34,593 nt of DNA from a virus. Positions within the stretch are counted from its first letter, which is position 1. Every line of letters starts with the position of its first letter. The DNA lies in IMG/VR virus record IMGVR_UViG_3300024999_000258, positions 1 through 34,593 of that record. The stretch is one strand, 5' to 3'. This document shows, piece after piece, positions 8,307 through 15,335 of the stretch. A model generated the notes under the pieces. The model saw nothing but the letters and a program-made list of their open reading frames with translations. It did no database searches and was not told where the DNA came from. Both the position numbers and the translations under genes were made by a program.

Positions 8307-8942
8307 TTAAATAATCTCATCTAAATCAGTAATAATTACATCTGCAACTCCAATATCAATACACTCTTCCGCAAATAACCACCAATCTCTACGATAATTT
8401 TTCTCATATTGCTTAATAGAAATTTTAGTATTAGAAAGAATATATTTCTTAACTCTTTCCTCTAATTTTTGCGTGAATTCTAAATTATCCATAACTTTTC
8501 CTGTGTCTCCATATGCACCAGTTGAACCATTATGGATCAAACAAGTTGTATCAGGGAATACAAATCTTTTATGCCCTGCCATTAAAAGAAGTCCTCCAGA
8601 GGAATACGCTTTTGCCATAGCAATTGTATAAACAGGAGTTTTAGATAATTTAATTAAATTAATAAAGTTCATCACGCTTGTTAAACAACCACCATTAGAA
8701 TTTATGTAAATTTTAATTGGAATCTTATCTTCTTGTTTTTTATCTTTATCCTCAGAATTCCATTGGATAATTTGCATAGACATATCCACAAGTGATTCAT
8801 CTATTTCAGTATTCCAAAATATTTGTCTGCGAGATAATCTGTTATAGAAATCTAAAAGGTCTGGTTCGGGCAATACGCCTTTGGTTAAGTCTTTAACTTC
8901 ATCTTCATATAACCAATCAATTTGAAAATCTTTAATTGCCAT
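8307..8942 (-). CDS. ClpP-like serine protease
   Basis: The 211-residue protein has the ClpP/crotonase fold signatures. IKIYINSNGG spans about residues 66-75, and the nucleophile region AMAKAYSSGGLLLMAG places the catalytic serine at 114. TTCLIHNGS places the histidine at 137, and YRRDWWLFAEECIDIGVAD fits the aspartate at 186. The full triad therefore appears intact, and the length matches bacterial ClpP. In phages such proteins usually mature the prohead and lie next to portal or capsid genes. Here it instead sits beside a metallophosphoesterase, about 6 kb from the portal, so prohead maturation, a role with host Clp ATPases, or an independent role are all possible. The ATG at 8942 is preceded by GAGG. 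Confidence 0.87.
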   Translation of the reverse strand: MAIKDFQIDWLYEDEVKDLTKGVLPEPDLLDFYNRLSRRQIFWNTEIDESLVDMSMQIIQWNSEDKDKKQEDKIPIKIYINSNGGCLTSVMNFINLIKLSKTPVYTIAMAKAYSSGGLLLMAGHKRFVFPDTTCLIHNGSTGAYGDTGKVMDNLEFTQKLEERVKKYILSNTKISIKQYEKNYRRDWWLFAEECIDIGVADVIITDLDEII

Positions 8943-8978
8943 AATATATTCCTCATTTATCTTTCTAATTATTTTATT

Positions 8979-10304
8979 TTAATCCTTAATCACAGTATTT
9001 AAAATATCAATAATCCCATATTCTTTACTAATAATAAAACTCTGACTCTTCTTAACTGTACCTGTATATGCTTGCCCGTAACTCCACTCTGAGTTAGAAC
9101 TTACAGTAGGCAATCTCCTAATCTCAACGCCATAATCGTCAATGACCATTGTCTTATGCTGATGAGCAACAAACCAATACAAATAATCTGAATCACTAAT
9201 ATATTCTTTTGCTTCATTATGTATTGTTTTAAAAGCTGACTTCTCGTTGATATCATGTGCTATCCCAATACAGACTTTACCATACTTAATATATTTTCTA
9301 TCCAATGTTCCAGTATCAATCCATACATTATCATTATTTCTATACCATGAATTCAAAACTTGAAAGATTCCAAACGTAGTATATCTATCATGATTAGAAT
9401 TACAATTCCATACTTCTACTGGAGCAATTTGTGATAGCATATCAATAGCTTTAATTAGCAAATCAGATACTTTAGTGAACATTTGGTAATAAGATACTGA
9501 ATGATCATTTTGAGGCGTACCCTTTGTAGTCTGATATGGAGTATCAAAATTACATATATCACCTAAATTTAATAATATAATCTTATCTATTTCTTTATGT
9601 TTAATTCTACTTATTACATCATTAATTACATAAAAGAATCTATTAGTTGCAATTACATCATCATATTCATTATTACTTGTTTCTAAGTAGCTTTTTAATC
9701 CTAGATGCAAGTCTGCAATATTCAATATAAGCAAATCTCCATTTGTACTAGGATTGTGTTTGATATATTTAGGTGATGGGATAGAGTAGTTTTTGATTAG
9801 ACTGTCTAATATTTTTGTTATATTGTCTTCATTAAGTAATATTTCAGTCCGAGGCTTAACGGATATTTTAGAACTGTAGAGAACCTTCACTCCATCTTCC
9901 TTAGTATTCATATGCCACATACTATTTTTAGCACTAATTAAAATAAACTCATCAGGAGAATACCCATGACTCTTCAAAACAAAATCAGGATCTTTAGATT
10001 CTTCAAGACTCATAGAAATTAATTTATCAGAAACTTGATAATTATCTTGCTTGATTTCTACAGATTCTTTATAATTAGGAGTATATGGAGTAGGAGTAAT
10101 TAATTCTTTATCTTTTTCAGCAACAATACTTTTATTAGTAACATCATTTGCTTTTCTATATTTTTTAAATTTACTTCTTAATCCTTCACCACTACCTATA
10201 TTACCATTGCTATTCTTATAGTATAATTTTGCTATTTCATCCCAACTCATATTGAGTTTTTTATTAAATTTCTGGTAACATATGTCTATAAGTTTACTAT
10301 CCAA
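8979..10304 (-). CDS. Metallophosphoesterase with N-terminal helix-turn-helix
   Basis: Residues from about 190 onwards carry the calcineurin-like metal ligands in order: LNIADLHLGLK (D-x-H), LNLGDICN (G-D), NSNHDR (N-H-D) and WFVAHQHK (H-x-H). These proteins coordinate two metal ions and cleave phosphoester bonds; phage members are often nuclease-like. The first 50 residues (MSWDEIAKLYYKNSNG and GEGLRSKFKKYRK) look like a small DNA-binding domain in which GEGLR-x-K-(F/W)-K is a recurrent phage motif. A charged linker joins the two parts. The start is TTG at 10304, since a stop lies two codons upstream; the ribosome site (AGGTGG) is rather distant. I believe SPbeta YonJ has a similar fold, but this is from memory. 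Confidence 0.85.
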   Translation of the reverse strand: MDSKLIDICYQKFNKKLNMSWDEIAKLYYKNSNGNIGSGEGLRSKFKKYRKANDVTNKSIVAEKDKELITPTPYTPNYKESVEIKQDNYQVSDKLISMSLEESKDPDFVLKSHGYSPDEFILISAKNSMWHMNTKEDGVKVLYSSKISVKPRTEILLNEDNITKILDSLIKNYSIPSPKYIKHNPSTNGDLLILNIADLHLGLKSYLETSNNEYDDVIATNRFFYVINDVISRIKHKEIDKIILLNLGDICNFDTPYQTTKGTPQNDHSVSYYQMFTKVSDLLIKAIDMLSQIAPVEVWNCNSNHDRYTTFGIFQVLNSWYRNNDNVWIDTGTLDRKYIKYGKVCIGIAHDINEKSAFKTIHNEAKEYISDSDYLYWFVAHQHKTMVIDDYGVEIRRLPTVSSNSEWSYGQAYTGTVKKSQSFIISKEYGIIDILNTVIKD

Positions 10305-10342
10305 TAATTATTAATACCACCTATTATAATTTATTTTATTAT

Positions 10343-10353
10343 TGTACCTAATC
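10343..10353. repeat. 11-bp direct repeat, copy 1
   Basis: TGTACCTAATC occurs here and again at 11283-11293. The two copies are 940 bases apart and bracket the GIY-YIG endonuclease gene. Confidence 0.5.
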
Positions 10354-10412
10354 GACTAAGGACTTTGTTTGCTAATCACATTAAACCTTTACTATACTTG
10401 TGTTTGAAGTTA

Positions 10413-11189
10413 TTACTTACAGCATATTCCTACTTCTAATAAATCAAACCCATCAAAGGCAGTTATATCTAAATTGTTGTTATTATCAATTTCTGTTTTA
10501 TACCATTTAAAATTATTTTTATATATACTATTTTTTGTACCCATTCTGTAATCTTCTATTTGTATCTTTTGAAAATCATTGTTATAAAACAATTTTTCAC
10601 AAACATCACTAGGTAATTCATTGATATCATGTATTTCAATTTGATGTTCATCATTATATAATATAATTTTTGTCCAAGTTCTGAAATTAATTTCTACCAA
10701 ATATTTATATACATCAAAAATTAAATCACTAAATGTACATTTATTTCTAGTAGAGTTTGATTTCTGATATACTATTTCTTTTTCTTTTAAATTCATTACC
10801 ATATAAATTGTTTTGTATTTGTGTTCTAATTCATATTCTTCATCAACAATTTCTTCAAAATTATAATTATCGTTCATTATACATGATCCTGCCACAACAG
10901 AAATATTGTATCCACGTTTAGGGTTATAAGATTGTAATTTATCCATCCAATATTGCTCTCTAATAAATAAATCCTCTTGTAATATATCTCCCTCAATAAC
11001 TTCAAAAGTAAAACTATCTTTACCGTATTTATCCCAAGAATATTGTAAATGTTGTGAATGATGATTCTTACTTCTAAGTAAACATTTATGTTGTTTCCAT
11101 CTATTATCTATGTTTTTAGAACTACCGATATAGACTTTGTTATTCTCTGTATTTGTAATTTTATATATACCTGAAATTATTTCGCTCAT
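10413..11189 (-). CDS. GIY-YIG homing endonuclease
   Basis: The nuclease domain fills the first 90 residues: GIY at 7-9, YIG at 20-22, the conserved arginine at 30 (NIDNRWKQH), the SWDKYGKDSFTFEVIE segment and the catalytic glutamate at 78 in REQYWMDKL. All key residues are present. The remaining 160 residues are a DNA-binding or regulatory part that I do not recognise; they lack the usual helix-turn-helix units seen in the second GIY-YIG protein at 19079-19885. Ribosome site AAAGGCGG precedes the ATG at 11189. The gene lies between the RepL-like gene and the metallophosphoesterase gene, and is preceded by a strong RNA hairpin. It is probably a free-standing mobile gene. Confidence 0.9.
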   Translation of the reverse strand: MSEIISGIYKITNTENNKVYIGSSKNIDNRWKQHKCLLRSKNHHSQHLQYSWDKYGKDSFTFEVIEGDILQEDLFIREQYWMDKLQSYNPKRGYNISVVAGSCIMNDNYNFEEIVDEEYELEHKYKTIYMVMNLKEKEIVYQKSNSTRNKCTFSDLIFDVYKYLVEINFRTWTKIILYNDEHQIEIHDINELPSDVCEKLFYNNDFQKIQIEDYRMGTKNSIYKNNFKWYKTEIDNNNNLDITAFDGFDLLEVGICCK

Positions 11190-11231
11190 TTATATACCGC
11201 CTTTCATCATCTCAAAACATTCACACAACAA

Positions 11232-11265
11232 GTAACCCCCTACGCCTACTGGCATAAGGGATTAC
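11232..11265 (-). terminator. Strong 15-bp hairpin, terminator or leader structure
   Basis: The minus-strand RNA folds GTAATCCCTTATGCC onto GGCGTAGGGGGTTAC with an AGTA loop. All 15 positions pair, three of them as U-G wobbles; on the plus strand those three would be A-C mismatches. That asymmetry shows the element is selected as minus-strand RNA. The tail TTGTTGTGTG is U-rich but imperfect. It ends the RepL-like unit or forms part of the leader of the GIY-YIG gene. Confidence 0.65.
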
Positions 11266-11268
11266 GCT

Positions 11269-11355
11269 ATTGGTGACATTCATGTACCTAATCATAAAAT
11301 AAAACCTTATCTTGTCTACTTTTAAAACTTCTCAAGTGGCATCCATGTCACCAAT
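11269..11355. repeat. 11-bp inverted repeat flanking a 65-base spacer
   Basis: ATTGGTGACAT at 11269-11279 and ATGTCACCAAT at 11345-11355 are perfect inverted copies. The right arm overlaps the stop codon of the RepL-like gene. The spacer carries copy 2 of the direct repeat (11283-11293). Confidence 0.5.
11283..11293. repeat. 11-bp direct repeat, copy 2
   Basis: TGTACCTAATC is identical to the copy at 10343-10353 on the other side of the GIY-YIG endonuclease gene. Confidence 0.5.
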
Positions 11356-11956
11356 TATTACTCAGAATCCTTAATTTAGTGCGTTTTGTGGCTGTATCCT
11401 TTCTATTGATTCTACACTTCTCGTACCCTATTGTGTCGAACAGTCGAGGAACAAGTATATTGATATTTTTACCACAATAAAGAAGATAAGGATTAACCAA
11501 ATAAAAGGTTTCCTTACCTAATTCATAACTTACTATTGCTAATTTTTCTCTTAAACTTTTCATATTTCTATTTACAGTTCTTCTGTCAATATCTAATAAT
11601 GTTGCTAAACTAATTTGATTTAATGGATTATCTTCCAAATCAACAATTAAATTCATTTCCCATTTTAAATAAGGAGATAAAGAATATAAAAATGCTAATT
11701 CACTTTTTGTAATTCCATATTGTTCAACAGCATAAGCAATTTCTAAATTAAATACTTTAGTAAAGTGATCTTTTGGTTTCCAATGTTGTTTCTTAATATC
11801 TTTTACAAAAAGAGAAGCAGTCAAAGTATTATCTTCATCTTTTTTAAGGTATTGTTTTATAAAGTCTCCAATTTCTTTTTGTGCTTTTATATCCTTAAAC
11901 GTATCAACGTCACTAGCAAAAATATCTGCTAATATCCGCATAGTTTTATCTTCCAT
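11348..11956 (-). CDS. RepL-like winged-helix protein
   Basis: The central and C-terminal region resembles the winged-helix replication proteins of Firmicute plasmids (RepL type). A helix-turn-helix, NQISLATLLDIDRRTVNRNM, is followed by KSLREKLAIVSYE and the wing KETFYLVNPYLLYCGKNIN; a Y-x-(V/I)NP motif at the end of the wing is characteristic. An N-terminal helical region of about 90 residues precedes it. Family members bind DNA and start replication, but phage relatives can equally be regulators, so I do not assign replication with confidence. I prefer the start MEDKTM at 11956, where GAGGTG lies nine bases upstream, over the in-frame ATG at 11989. It follows a small gene by about 40 bases. 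Confidence 0.65.
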   Translation of the reverse strand: MEDKTMRILADIFASDVDTFKDIKAQKEIGDFIKQYLKKDEDNTLTASLFVKDIKKQHWKPKDHFTKVFNLEIAYAVEQYGITKSELAFLYSLSPYLKWEMNLIVDLEDNPLNQISLATLLDIDRRTVNRNMKSLREKLAIVSYELGKETFYLVNPYLLYCGKNINILVPRLFDTIGYEKCRINRKDTATKRTKLRILSNNW

Positions 11957-11995
11957 AGTTGACATCACCTCTTTCATCATCACAGACAAATAAAA

Positions 11996-12241
11996 TTATT
12001 TTACAATTTTATGTTTGTCTAATTCCCTTCTTAATAGGGATGTTGCTTTAGTTAATTTGTTTAAATTAACCATAGCATTATAATTCAAAAAATCATTAAT
12101 AAGTTTCTTAAATAATTCAGGTTTATTATTATCAATTTTAAAATAAACGCTTTCTTCTTTTTTTTCTGAACCAACTAATTGAAATTTGTAACTAACAAAT
12201 AAAGCTGCTAAGTAGAAATCTTTTGTTTCAAAAATATTCAT
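11996..12241 (-). CDS. Small conserved phage protein (81 aa)
   Basis: The preferred start is MNIFETKDFYLAAL at 12241, preceded by AAAGGTGATAAAATA; an in-frame ATG at 12283 lacks a ribosome site. The order FETKDFYLAALFVSY, a basic turn, SVYFKIDN, FKKLINDFLNYNAMVN and a final LRRELDKHK helix resembles a short family common in Firmicute phages and mobile elements that has no assigned function. The sequence predicts a small alpha/beta domain. It lies just upstream of the RepL-like gene and downstream of the tRNA/zinc-ribbon cluster, beyond a terminator-like hairpin. How it is transcribed is not clear. Confidence 0.68.
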   Translation of the reverse strand: MNIFETKDFYLAALFVSYKFQLVGSEKKEESVYFKIDNNKPELFKKLINDFLNYNAMVNLNKLTKATSLLRRELDKHKIVK

Positions 12242-12311
12242 TATTTTATCACCTTTCATCATCAAATAAATTAAATAATCCAACCTAAATATTGAGCGTT
12301 AGCGAAATATT

Positions 12312-12335
12312 TAGAAAGAGGAACACGCTTGTTCC
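12312..12335 (-). terminator. Hairpin terminator after the tRNA/zinc-ribbon unit
   Basis: The minus strand has GGAACA-AGCG-TGTTCC followed by TCTTTCT. An imperfect TAAATATT/AATATTTA repeat lies just beyond. It ends the unit with the HNH gene, the two tRNAs and the 46-residue protein. Confidence 0.5.
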
Positions 12336-12375
12336 GATACACTTGCTCTCGTTGTGTGTTATTATTTTTATAAAC

Positions 12376-12516
12376 TTATATCTCCACCCAATGCCCACAA
12401 TCAGCACACCATAATATTGTTTTACCGCAATAAAATTTTAACCAAAACCTATTTTTGAAGCATATAGGGCATGTTGTATCTTCATTAATTGATTCATAAA
12501 TATTAGTTTCTTTCAT
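12376..12516 (-). CDS. 46-residue zinc-ribbon protein
   Basis: This short gene reads from an ATG at 12516 preceded by AAAGGAGGATTAAACAAA, a near-perfect ribosome site. It has a four-cysteine ribbon, TTCPICFKNRFWLKF followed by WCADCGHW, filling most of the protein. Single zinc ribbons of this kind often bind nucleic acid or a polymerase, but the sequence does not say which. It lies 38 bases downstream of tRNA-Thr and ends before the hairpin at 12320-12335, so it is probably part of the same transcript. Confidence 0.75.
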   Translation of the reverse strand: MKETNIYESINEDTTCPICFKNRFWLKFYCGKTILWCADCGHWVEI

Positions 12517-12554
12517 TTTGTTTAATCCTCCTTTAATAGAGAATATAGTAGTTA

Positions 12555-12628
12555 TGGAGCCAAAACACAGAATCGAACTGTGATTAACTGGTTACAAATC
12601 AGTTGTTTTACCATTAAACTATTTCGGC
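12555..12628 (-). tRNA. tRNA-Thr (anticodon TGT)
   Basis: The 74-base gene folds into a full cloverleaf. The acceptor arms GCCGAAA and TTTTGGC pair with one G-U, the D arm is GTTT/AAAC, and the anticodon loop is TTTGTAA. The T arm is CACAG-TTCGATT-CTGTG, and CCA is encoded at the 3' end. The anticodon stem ACTGA/CCAGT has an A-C mismatch at 31-39. The arm closely resembles Bacillus tRNA-Thr(UGU). It reads ACA codons, which are frequent in this A/T-rich genome. Confidence 0.93.
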
Positions 12629-12631
12629 ATA

Positions 12632-12717
12632 TGGTACAAGTGGTGGGATTTGAACCCACAATCTCTTACGAGCAACAGATTTTAAGTCTGTCATGTATTC
12701 CGTTCCATCACACTTGC
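12632..12717 (-). tRNA. tRNA-Leu (anticodon TAA)
   Basis: The 86-base type II tRNA has acceptor arms GCAAGTG/CACTTGT with a G-U at 1-72 and anticodon arm ACAGA-CTTAAAA-TCTGT. It also has an extended variable arm (GCTC/GAG-like), T arm GTGGG-TTCAAAT-CCCAC and an encoded ACCA end. It is three bases from tRNA-Thr and three bases from the stop codon of the HNH gene. No separate promoter is seen, so it is probably processed from a transcript that includes the HNH gene. UUA codons abound in this window. Confidence 0.93.
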
Positions 12718-12720
12718 ATT

Positions 12721-13479
12721 TTATTGAATATTATATTTTTTCAATCTTCTTTTAACTGATGTATGAGATATACCAATACATCTAGATAAATTCATTATAG
12801 ATCCATGTTTATTTAATGGATAGTTTTTAATAATTTCTCTTATTTCTGTTTCTTCATTATTATTCTTACTTGTTATTAATTTTTCTTTATTATCTTTATA
12901 ATCCAACTCTTCTTGTATCTTTTTAAGTTTATTTTCTTCTTTTAATTTATTTATTTTTACTTTTTCTTGGTTAATTCTATATGTATAAGTTTCTTCAGTT
13001 GGTTTACGTGCATTTCCACCAGTAAAATTATCCGTCTGAGTATGACAATTTGGACATAAGAATTCTAAATTTTCTATCCTGTGGTCGTCATGCTTACCAT
13101 TCTTATGATGAACTTGTAAAATTAATTTCTTGCCATTCCACTCACCCTTATTACCACATTCAATACATTTATATTCTAATAAATTGTATTTAATTATTTT
13201 ATTTTTTAAACCAACATTGTTTTTATATGTTGAATTTTCAACAAACACATACTCCACGGATTGTTCAGTTCTATTTTCTCTATTACCAAGAATATATATT
13301 GAAAAATGAGAAACATCTATCTCTTCTTGTTTTATTCTTTCTTTTAATGTAGTTGTATTTCCACCACTAGTTTTTAAATTTAAACTTCTTAAAACATCTG
13401 AATATGATTGACTATATTTAATAATTTCTAATAATTCAATGTTTGAAATTGTCCATATAATACTTTTTAATCTACTCAA
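12721..13479 (-). CDS. HNH homing endonuclease next to the tRNA genes
   Basis: The 252-residue protein has a classic zinc-bound HNH domain: CIECG (Cys105, Cys108), ILQVHHKNGKHDDHRIENLE with the catalytic His124-His125 and Asn137, then LCPNCHTQT (Cys142, Cys145, His146). The N-terminus has a helical SYSDVLRSLNLKTSGGNTTT unit typical of phage HNH endonucleases, which probably binds DNA. The C-terminus carries a helix-turn-helix (GSIMNLSRCIGISHTSVKRR). It starts at TTG 13479, eight bases after AAAGGA. The ribosome site overlaps the end of a sequence resembling the 5' half of a tRNA-Ser gene (13491-13527). It ends three bases before tRNA-Leu. Confidence 0.9.
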   Translation of the reverse strand: MSRLKSIIWTISNIELLEIIKYSQSYSDVLRSLNLKTSGGNTTTLKERIKQEEIDVSHFSIYILGNRENRTEQSVEYVFVENSTYKNNVGLKNKIIKYNLLEYKCIECGNKGEWNGKKLILQVHHKNGKHDDHRIENLEFLCPNCHTQTDNFTGGNARKPTEETYTYRINQEKVKINKLKEENKLKKIQEELDYKDNKEKLITSKNNNEETEIREIIKNYPLNKHGSIMNLSRCIGISHTSVKRRLKKYNIQ

Positions 13480-13490
13480 TATATTTATCC

Positions 13491-13527
13491 TTTCAAGACA
13501 GTTTGCTAAACCACTCGCCTACTCTCC
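13491..13527 (-). pseudogene. Possible 5' half of a tRNA-Ser(TGA) gene
   Basis: On the minus strand GGAGAGT is followed by AGGCGAGTGGTTTAGCA and then ACTGT-CTTGAAA. These look like the acceptor strand, D arm and anticodon arm of a bacterial tRNA-Ser with anticodon TGA. The resemblance stops exactly at the end of the anticodon loop: the expected complement ACAGT is replaced by the ribosome site of the HNH gene. The D stem is poor, and I find no 3' half nearby, so it would be a broken gene. Alternatively it is a chance resemblance, as TGCTAAA/TTTAGCA also forms a simple hairpin here. Confidence 0.35.
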
Positions 13528-13706
13528 AAATTTAGCATAAAATACAGTTTTTCTTGGATTATAATTATTAATATATGCAAGTTTTTTATTTAGGATATAA
13601 CTTGCAAAACCTATTTAGTTTATTGGAAGGGGAGAGATAATTAAACTCTCCCATATCAAAGATACCAAGGGAGACATTTGTCTCCATATAAGGTGCCTAA
13701 AGCACA
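13504..13706 (-). other. Structured leader with a series of small hairpins
   Basis: Five inverted repeats lie in about 200 non-coding bases. They are TGCTAAA/TTTAGCA (13504-13537), TGCAAGTT/AACTTGCA (13576-13606), GGGAGAG/CTCTCCC (13630-13652), GGAGACA/TGTCTCC (13670-13685) and GTGC/GCAC near 13690-13706. They fall between a promoter candidate and the HNH/tRNA unit. A 32-codon open frame here has a poor ribosome site and I do not call it. Confidence 0.45.
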
Positions 13707-13761
13707 AACGACTTATAAAATTTATATAATAACTTACTGCTTTCCAGCCCTGCGGACAACT

Positions 13762-13786
13762 TTTGGTCAAGCATAATTATACCAAA
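13762..13786 (-). promoter_or_regulatory. Extended -10 promoter candidate inside a palindrome
   Basis: The minus strand has TTTGGTATAATTATGC with an extended -10 (TGG-TATAAT at 13776-13784). TTTGGT and ACCAAA form an inverted repeat at 13762-13767/13781-13786 that straddles it, as an operator would. A TTGACT lies 23 bases upstream, which is too far for a standard -35. It would drive the leader, HNH gene and tRNAs. Confidence 0.4.
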
Positions 13787-13829
13787 CCGTTTTATCAGGG
13801 ATTTAGTCAATCTTTATTATTTACTATTT

Positions 13830-13915
13830 AAGTTTTAAACTTTACACTTTTATTAAACTTTGAATTTTTAACTTTAAGCGTTTAGATTTAAACTTTAATC
13901 TTTACAGAATTCTTG
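13830..13915. repeat. Iterated AAAGTT(T)AA motifs in an A/T-only tract
   Basis: Four copies of AAAGTT(T)AA occur on the minus strand at intervals of about 14-21 bases, including the palindrome AAGTTTTAAACTT. The surrounding gap (13787-14108) has no gene. Such arrays can be protein-binding iterons or simple A/T drift; I cannot tell which. Confidence 0.35.
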
Positions 13916-14108
13916 TTGTTTTGCTTTTGTATTATTTGATCTTTTAGTTAAATCATATAATTTTTAAAGTAAACATCCTGTTAAAGATGCAAATAATATG
14001 TACTTTCTTTATATTTATTAAACCAGTCTAAGTACACAAAAAGACTTGTCAATTATGGTTTAAAGTTTTCGAAAAGCAGTACGTAGTTATTTCCTAGACT
14101 ATCAAAGA

Positions 14109-14750
14109 TTAATATTCAACTTCTATTACTGTCAGAGCATTGCTCGTTGATAGACTGGAATCTATCTCACTCTCAAACTCTAAAATTTCCTTCTCCAATT
14201 CATCAATCTTATCTTTAACTTTGATTGGATCTACAAATTCAAATGAATTATTAGTGATAAATTCTTTCCTTACTTTTTCAAGTTCATCAGTATTTGTCTT
14301 GCCTTCTTTTGAACCAAATAATCCAATTACATAGTTTTCAGCTTTTTGATTTAATGTTTCTCCATTTTCTTTATCTATAATTTGAATAGAATGTACATAA
14401 TGTTGATTTAAAGTATTCATTAATGTTTTCTTATATGCCATTCCGCTATTTTTCATCTCGATTGCTTCTGCTACTGTCATTTCATTGTTACCAATTTTTA
14501 CTTTAGTAGTAGCATTGGATAAAACAGTTGCTCTTTTAATTGCATTTCTGCGACTAATTAAGTCATTTGCTTTATTCCAACTAGCTTGGATTTGTGTCTT
14601 AAATTCATCAATAGTTACACCATTAATCTTATCATTAGAGTGTTTATTTGCTTTACAATATACCCCTTGGGAAATTGTTTTATCAATTCTAGTGCCAATT
14701 ACTTTTAGTTCAGCTAATGCTTTGTGGATAGTCATTTTTTCAGTTGTCAT
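14109..14750 (-). CDS. Conserved phage protein of unknown function (213 aa)
   Basis: I do not assign a function. The protein opens with MTIHKALAELKVIGTRIDK, continues with KANKHSNDKINGVTIDEF and TKVKIGNNEMTVAEAIE, and ends with a helix of Glu and Lys (IDELEKEILEFESEID). The overall pattern reminds me of a family seen in large Firmicute phages, sometimes annotated after a Corynebacterium protein, but I am not certain. It is mostly helical and probably coiled-coil at the C-terminus. The ATG at 14750 follows AAAGGGGATAAAAATC. The 258-base gap upstream (14751-15008) holds a possible promoter (TTGATT, 17 bases, TAATAT near 14810-14840). It also holds a 16-codon frame at 14924-14974 with GGAG nine bases before its ATG, which I leave uncalled. 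Confidence 0.7.
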   Translation of the reverse strand: MTTEKMTIHKALAELKVIGTRIDKTISQGVYCKANKHSNDKINGVTIDEFKTQIQASWNKANDLISRRNAIKRATVLSNATTKVKIGNNEMTVAEAIEMKNSGMAYKKTLMNTLNQHYVHSIQIIDKENGETLNQKAENYVIGLFGSKEGKTNTDELEKVRKEFITNNSFEFVDPIKVKDKIDELEKEILEFESEIDSSLSTSNALTVIEVEY

Positions 14751-15008
14751 GATTTTTATCCCCTTTAATTTTAAATTTTGATTATAAGCATATAAAAATC
14801 TTTAGCGTCTTGATAATATTAATTATAATTCAATTAACAATCAATATTAAAATTTCGCCTAGCAAAAACTATACTTATTATGTTTTTTCTTATAAATTAA
14901 GGTGCTACTAGGCACATCAATGACTATCCTCTACTAGATTCAAGAGATTTACCTCTTTCGTCTTCATAAAACATAATAATCAACTCCATTCATGTTCATT
15001 GAATAAAA

Positions 15009-15221
15009 CTACTCTTCATCTTGCTCAACAGATTCCTCTTGGTCTTCTTGAAAAGTAATCTTACAATACTCACCATTGAAGTTTTTAACTAATTCATGTA
15101 AATTTTTCACACCTTTATCTGGCACATTTACAATAATTAAGCCATTTTCAACTGTAAGTTCGCCCTCAACAACAAATTTATGAGTAATCTTTTTAGTTTC
15201 GTTAATTTTAGATTTTGCCAT
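15009..15221 (-). CDS. YonK-like protein (70 aa)
   Basis: The small protein has a short basic start, a beta-rich middle (KFVVEGELTVENGLIIVNVP) and LHELVKNFNGEYCKITFQE before a Glu-rich tail. This layout, in particular the (L/I)xELVKNFNGxxCxITF-like stretch and the acidic end, matches SPbeta YonK (about 63 residues), a small protein of unknown role that forms its own Pfam family. The ATG at 15221 follows AAAGGTGGAATAATTAACA. It lies downstream of the HU-like gene, as yonK lies near yonN in SPbeta. The function is unknown; I infer only the family. Confidence 0.65.
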   Translation of the reverse strand: MAKSKINETKKITHKFVVEGELTVENGLIIVNVPDKGVKNLHELVKNFNGEYCKITFQEDQEESVEQDEE

Positions 15222-15335
15222 TGTTAATTATTCCACCTTTTATTTTATTTTGATATTGTAATGAGTTTTAGGTCTTCATCCAGACCAATGGATATGGGTT
15301 TAAAGTCTCCATTCCGACTTAATATGTTATTGTAA

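Noticed and set aside
13590-13690. A 32-codon minus-strand frame through the hairpins upstream of the HNH gene
   Set aside because: The codons are explained by the inverted repeats, and the ribosome site is poor. It could still be a leader peptide, but there is no positive evidence.
14140-14781. Two plus-strand frames of 64 and 98 codons opposite the gene at 14109-14750
   Set aside because: They are antisense shadows: hydrophobic, Ser- and Leu-rich, without ribosome sites or any recognised motif.
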